DNA from: Planctomycetaceae bacterium
GTDB taxonomy: Bacteria; Planctomycetota; Phycisphaerae; Tepidisphaerales; Tepidisphaeraceae
DNA: 45,761 bases
Assembly (NCBI GenBank): GCA_027487775.1
Contig: JAIYCY010000002.1
Coordinates: forward strand, 1 to 45,761
Reading direction: 5' to 3'
The position numbers and the translations under genes are program-made. The notes beneath the pieces were generated by a model. It searched no databases, had not been told where the DNA came from, and saw nothing but the letters and a program-made list of their open reading frames with translations. This document shows positions 42,854 to 45,761 of the stretch, piece by piece (the first letter of the stretch is position 1; each line of letters begins with the position of its first letter).

Positions 42854-42883
42854 GATATCGCGGGATCATGCTCCCGCGATATC
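42854..42883. promoter_or_regulatory. 12-bp perfect inverted repeat upstream of the RHH-rep operon
   Basis: GATATCGCGGGA (42854-42865) and its reverse complement (42872-42883) flank TCATGC. It lies between the RHH start and the two operators, so it would fall in the 5' leader or core promoter. It shares GATCGCGGGATC-like sequence with the stem at 44737-44756. Confidence 0.65.
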
Positions 42884-42885
42884 AC

Positions 42886-42936
42886 TGCAATGCATGGTAT
42901 TGCAGTCGGTGCCCGGGTGCAATAGCTGGTATTGCA
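42886..42936. promoter_or_regulatory. Two 19-bp operators (TGCAAT-N7-ATTGCA) before the RHH-rep operon
   Basis: TGCAATGCATGGTATTGCA (42886-42904) and TGCAATAGCTGGTATTGCA (42918-42936) are identical except for three central bases. Their centres are 32 bp apart, about three helical turns, so dimers bound to both would lie on the same face. They are the likely binding sites of the RHH protein. Confidence 0.82.
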
Positions 42937-43052
42937 CTGGGCATCGATAGCGTAATCGCGGGGAATGGAGGGTCAAGCCGGGCGACCCGGCTGGATCGTT
43001 CGGACTCAAAGAGGAGGTGGGCGATCGTCGTGGGCGCGACGTCGCACTGCCG

Positions 43053-43082
43053 ATCGATCAACATCGATCAACATCGATCAAT
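43053..43082 (+). repeat. 10-bp direct repeats after the partition operon (candidate centromere)
   Basis: ATCGATCAAC is repeated three times in tandem (43053-43062, 43063-43072, 43073-43082; the last ends in T). They lie in the 376-bp gap between the ParB-like gene and the RHH gene. Short tandem repeats at one helical turn are typical of centromere sites bound by RHH-type ParB proteins, or of iterons. Confidence 0.65.
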
Positions 43083-43175
43083 CACCACGAATCGACCGTT
43101 CACCGACGACCGCGCGAAGAATTGGCGGCGATGTGATCTCTGCCCACGCGATCGCGTCGCGCGGTAAGAGCATCA

Positions 43176-43694
43176 TCAGGCGGCCAGCGTGCGGGTGCGA
43201 TTGCGGGCGAGCCATTCCGTGATCGCTTCACGCGTGATATCGGCGATGCTTTGATGGCCCTGCTCGGTGAGTTGATTCTGGAAGACGACGGTCTTGAGTT
43301 GCTGATGGACCGACTTCGGCAGACGCATGTACACGCCGACCGTCGCCTCACCGGCGGCGGGCACCAGATCGACCTGCACGCGTCCTTCGGAAGTCGCTTC
43401 TGCACGAGCGTCAGTCCGCATGTCGCGATCAGCGCGCCCATCGCGATCCGCCCGGCGCGGTTTTCGCGCGCCGGCGGCGGACGTCATCGGGCGATGGATC
43501 GTCACTGGTGCGGCGGGCGTTTCGTCGATGTCGGCTTCGCGGTCGAGCATTGGGGCGTTGTCGATCTCCGGCGCATCCTCCGCAGCAGTCGAGGCTGTGA
43601 TGGCGACCGGTTGGTCGGGGGTCTTGACGTGCGGTCGGATCGATCGCAGGACGGCGTCGAGTTCAAGCGGCTTGGTTGAGTTGGACGAGCTCAT
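43176..43694 (-). CDS. ParB-like partner protein (RHH type) of the partition operon
   Basis: 172 residues. It overlaps the parA gene by 32 bases and must be co-transcribed with it. The first 115 residues are Ala/Pro/Arg/Asp-rich and probably disordered. The C-terminus (VGVYMRLPKSVHQQLKTVVFQNQL, then QSIADITREAITEWLARN) is a ribbon-helix-helix-like DNA-binding unit. Small RHH proteins behind a short ParA are the centromere-binding partners of type Ib partition systems; the disordered part would touch ParA. There is no sequence similarity to classic ParB. The direct repeats 43053-43082 are its most likely target. Confidence 0.78.
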   Translation of the reverse strand: MSSSNSTKPLELDAVLRSIRPHVKTPDQPVAITASTAAEDAPEIDNAPMLDREADIDETPAAPVTIHRPMTSAAGARKPRRADRDGRADRDMRTDARAEATSEGRVQVDLVPAAGEATVGVYMRLPKSVHQQLKTVVFQNQLTEQGHQSIADITREAITEWLARNRTRTLAA

Positions 43695-44331
43695 GGGGCA
43701 GAACCTCGGTAAAGAGTTGTTTCAGTTCGCGCGCGGCCGCCTGGGCGCCCGGCTCCTTCATGCGTGTGACGACCGTCTGATGCGTGACCGCCTTGGCGAA
43801 CGCATCGCGCATCGACAGGGCGGTATTGGCGAGCGGCTGCTTCAAGCTGCGCAGGCTGGTGCGCATGAGTTCGTGCAGGTTTCCGACCGTCCGGACAAAG
43901 TTCAAGATGATGCGGACATCCAGATCTCCCCTGCCGTCTGCGATGCGGGCCTCGCGGACGCGATCGATCGAGTCTTTGGTGGTCAGGGTTGCCTGGACGT
44001 CGAGCGTGGTCGCGCGGGTGGGGATGAGAATCTGCCGCGCGAAGTACATCAGCACGTGCGTCTGCTCGTTCAGTCGCGGGGCGCCGTCGGCGATGACGAT
44101 ATCGTGCGTCGACTCGAGCTGCTGCACGCCGTCAACCAGCGCGGCCGGCTCGAGCAGCGTACGGCAGTGGATGCCCGGCTCCGCCAGGCTGATCCACCCC
44201 GAGGCCGATTGCTGAGGATCGTTGTCGACCAGTGCGACCTTCAGCCCCAGATCATGCAGATAGCACGCCAGATGCACGGACAATGTCGTCTTGCCCGCGC
44301 CCCCCTTCTGATTCACCACGGCGATCATCAT
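43663..44331 (-). CDS. parA: ParA-like partition ATPase
   Basis: 222 residues, a short ParA without an N-terminal DNA-binding domain. Deviant Walker A at residues 9-15 (NQKGGAGKTTLSVHLA), Walker A' VALVDNDPQQSASGW and Walker B HDIVIADGAPR are plain, and LIPTRATTLDVQAT follows as in plasmid ParA proteins. It should form nucleoid-bound ATP dimers that move plasmid copies apart, with the downstream RHH protein as partner. Either of two consecutive ATGs could start it; no ribosome site is obvious. Confidence 0.92.
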   Translation of the reverse strand: MMIAVVNQKGGAGKTTLSVHLACYLHDLGLKVALVDNDPQQSASGWISLAEPGIHCRTLLEPAALVDGVQQLESTHDIVIADGAPRLNEQTHVLMYFARQILIPTRATTLDVQATLTTKDSIDRVREARIADGRGDLDVRIILNFVRTVGNLHELMRTSLRSLKQPLANTALSMRDAFAKAVTHQTVVTRMKEPGAQAAARELKQLFTEVLPHELVQLNQAA

Positions 44332-44877
44332 GCATCAGATATCGGACAGCCAGCCGCGCGGACATGAATCTTGATCGATGCACAAAGAGTCCACACGCAA
44401 CCATGCGAGCCAACACCCGCACTCTCTCGCGTGAGCAACCGCAAACCCCTGAGCGAGAAATCCCTCATGCAAATCTCGATGAAAGCCCGCGTGCCCGCTC
44501 GCATGCCGCCTAGCCTGCGGCACCCCTCGTGATCTCGTCCGCAAGAACTCGCGCACGAGTGCTCTCACGCGAAGGATTTCACGAGGCATTGGAGGGAACA
44601 CAATCGCTTAACAGCCAGCGAGCTTTGAACACTCCAGCCTATAGAGCCGGTTCGTACACGTCGGAACGCGATCAAGACGAAGCATGGGAGCGATGGAGCA
44701 TGAGTCATGGCAAAGGATCGCGGGATCTCAGGATCACGGGAGCGAGAAAGCTCCCGCGGGATCGCGCGGGGTGATGAGCGGTTGGAAGATGCTGATGGCG
44801 AGAAAGGGTAGCTCGGGTGGCGGGCGGGGGGGCAGATGGTCGTGCGTTTGGTGATGCGGTGGGATGGGGCGAAAAGA
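44332..44877. other. Non-coding region upstream of parA
   Basis: No gene is supported in this stretch; open frames of up to 81 codons look like chance. It contains scattered short repeats: TCGCGTGAG at 44427-44435 and, inverted, CTCACGCGA at 44563-44571, plus ACTCG-CGCA-CGAGT at 44547-44560. These may belong to a ParA/ParB control or centromere site, but the evidence is weak. The parA promoter should lie near 44340-44400, although I see no good -35/-10 pair. Confidence 0.5.
44737..44756. other. 7-bp GC-rich hairpin
   Basis: CGGGAGC (44737-44743) and GCTCCCG (44750-44756) flank GAGAAA, with GATCGCGGGATC-like flanks. No T-run follows on either strand. Role unknown; it could be a partial terminator or a protein site. 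Confidence 0.4.
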
Positions 44878-44908
44878 GAGCCACCCGCCGGGTGGTGGCG
44901 GGTGGCTC
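44878..44908 (-). terminator. Rho-independent terminator of the prepilin gene
   Basis: GAGCCACCCGCC (44878-44889) and its exact complement (44897-44908) flank a seven-base loop. On the minus strand the stem is followed by TCTTTTCG, a short T-rich tail. It lies 34 bases after the stop of the leftward prepilin gene (44942), as expected of an intrinsic terminator. Confidence 0.82.
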
Positions 44909-44941
44909 GGGGGTGGGGGTTAGGTTGTGGGAGGGTAGGGA

Positions 44942-45761
44942 TTAGCGGAGTTTGGCCCGGTAGGTTCGGATCGGGTCGGCGAGGATTTGGGCGAAGGTGT
45001 CGCGCTCGAGGCCTTGGCCGGGGTTGGCGCTATCGGTCAGGCCGAAGTCGGAAGCTCTGACGTCGCGGTAGTCGCGGGTGGCGGCGTGTCCGTCGAGGTA
45101 GAGGACGTTGCCGGCTTCGTTCTTTCGGTGAAGCGTCAGGTTGAGGATTCGGTTGAAGCCGGCACCGACGCCGGATTCGTGCCAGATCCACTGGCGATAC
45201 TCGAGGGTACTGAGGTCGGCGGTAGGCCAGGTGGCGGCGTTGGCGACGGGGTAGGGACGCATGGCCGAGACGCTCCATGCGTAGCGGCCTTCGCTGGCGA
45301 TGATGAAGGCTGCCGACTTGCGGATGTCGGTGGTCTTCCGGCGCATCATCACGCCGTTGAAGGTGTAGTTGGTGTTGCTGAACTCGAAGGGCCGATAGTC
45401 CACGCTAAAGACGTAGTCAACAGCCGACGGGCATCGATAGATTTGCGAGTTGAGGGTAACGAGGTTGCCGTTGGTTTGAGGCGGGCTATTTCGAATTTGA
45501 CCACCGAGGTATTTCATCAGGTGTCGGTGGACGTTGTTGATCTGGTGGGCCGCTGGTGCGGTGGCGGTGGGGGCCGGATCCGAACCGTAGAATCTGGCGG
45601 ACCACGGCTTCCAGAAGTTATCGGGCACAACGTACGGCATGGCGCCCTTGTTGTCGTTGACGTACATCGTAAATGCCGTGCCGATTTGCTTCATGTTCGC
45701 CAGGCACTTGGTGGCTGCGGCTTGGTCGCGGATACGACCGAGCGAGGGGAGCAGGATCGAG
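44942..45761 (-). CDS. Prepilin-like protein, DUF1559 type, main part (start lies at 253 across the circle joint)
   Basis: This is the larger part of the gene whose first 253 nt are at 253-1; 45643-45761 duplicates the overlap. It holds the helix end (LANMKQIGTAFTMYVNDNKG), a globular region with YNFNG-like and Trp-rich segments, and the late block HRKNEAGNVLYLDGHAATR. That block resembles the H-x9-DG signature of planctomycetal DUF1559 proteins, but has eleven residues between H and DG. A strong terminator follows at 44878. Function unknown; probably surface or periplasmic after prepilin-type processing. Confidence 0.88.
   Translation of the reverse strand, partial: SILLPSLGRIRDQAAATKCLANMKQIGTAFTMYVNDNKGAMPYVVPDNFWKPWSARFYGSDPAPTATAPAAHQINNVHRHLMKYLGGQIRNSPPQTNGNLVTLNSQIYRCPSAVDYVFSVDYRPFEFSNTNYTFNGVMMRRKTTDIRKSAAFIIASEGRYAWSVSAMRPYPVANAATWPTADLSTLEYRQWIWHESGVGAGFNRILNLTLHRKNEAGNVLYLDGHAATRDYRDVRASDFGLTDSANPGQGLERDTFAQILADPIRTYRAKLR
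45643..45761. repeat. Terminal overlap, copy 2
   Basis: Identical to 1-119; see that entry. Remove one copy to obtain the circle of about 45,642 bp. Confidence 0.95.

Noticed and set aside
40308..44331. Conjugation or phage origin of the element
   Set aside because: No relaxase, coupling protein, type IV secretion, capsid, terminase or integrase gene is recognisable anywhere in the circle.
44529..44774. 81-codon open frame upstream of parA
   Set aside because: No ribosome site and it runs through a hairpin; probably non-coding control DNA.

Overview
The window is one circular DNA element written out linearly. Bases 1-119 are repeated exactly at 45643-45761, and a prepilin-like gene on the minus strand reads in frame across the joint (253 down to 1, then 45642 down to 44942). 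The true circle is therefore about 45,642 bp, most likely a plasmid. Planctomycetota (perhaps Phycisphaerae-like, probably aquatic) is the best guess for the host. The reasons are GC-rich DNA, several PEP-CTERM proteins with autotransporter-type beta-strand repeats and dockerin-like Ca-binding repeats, a DUF1559-like prepilin, and a dense set of glycan-degrading enzymes. This assignment is an inference from gene style.

Replication and maintenance occupy 40308-44941: a large two-domain replication protein (40308-42488, minus) with six iteron-like repeats and an A+T-rich flank inside its own coding sequence, a small ribbon-helix-helix protein just upstream with two 19-bp palindromic operators, a ParA/ParB-like partition operon with 10-bp direct repeats downstream, and a RelE/ParE-like toxin-antitoxin pair (33425-33903). 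I see no relaxase, type IV secretion genes, integrase, transposase, tRNA, rRNA or CRISPR.

The other ~36 kb is mostly a glycan-degradation load. Plus-strand run 1819-14280: three PEP-CTERM surface proteins, an S1 sulfatase, an FAD-dependent oxidoreductase and a GH50-type beta-agarase-like enzyme. First divergon around 20960: leftward GH128-PEP-CTERM, clan GH-A hydrolase and sialate O-acetylesterase-like esterase; rightward PhoD-like phosphatase and GH128 lipoprotein. Next comes a GH16-PEP-CTERM enzyme (24945-27320). Second divergon around 32260: leftward GH29, GH43 and M60-like metallopeptidase; rightward another GH128. A second GH29 (34012-35280) and a GH2 beta-mannosidase-like enzyme (37607-40210) follow. 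The expected partners (exosortase, sulfatase-maturing enzyme, sugar transporters) are absent and would have to be chromosomal.

The unifying observation is a shared operator. A LacI-family regulator (401-1612) has the palindrome TGTCAAAGGATTGACA over its own promoter. Close relatives of it (consensus TGTCAA-N4-TTGACA, usually with central CG) occur before the PEP-CTERM run (1729), in both divergons (20960 and 32254) and before the GH16 gene (24886). I read the element as a self-contained, LacI-controlled glycan-utilisation plasmid. A WYL-domain regulator (35966-37267) with its own pair of TGACA-N6-TGTCA sites may form a second, smaller circuit with a HIRAN-domain gene. The exact glycan is not settled: GH128/GH16 point to beta-1,3-glucan, GH50 plus sulfatase to agar-like galactans, and GH29/GH43/esterase to branched fucose- or galactose-containing glycans.
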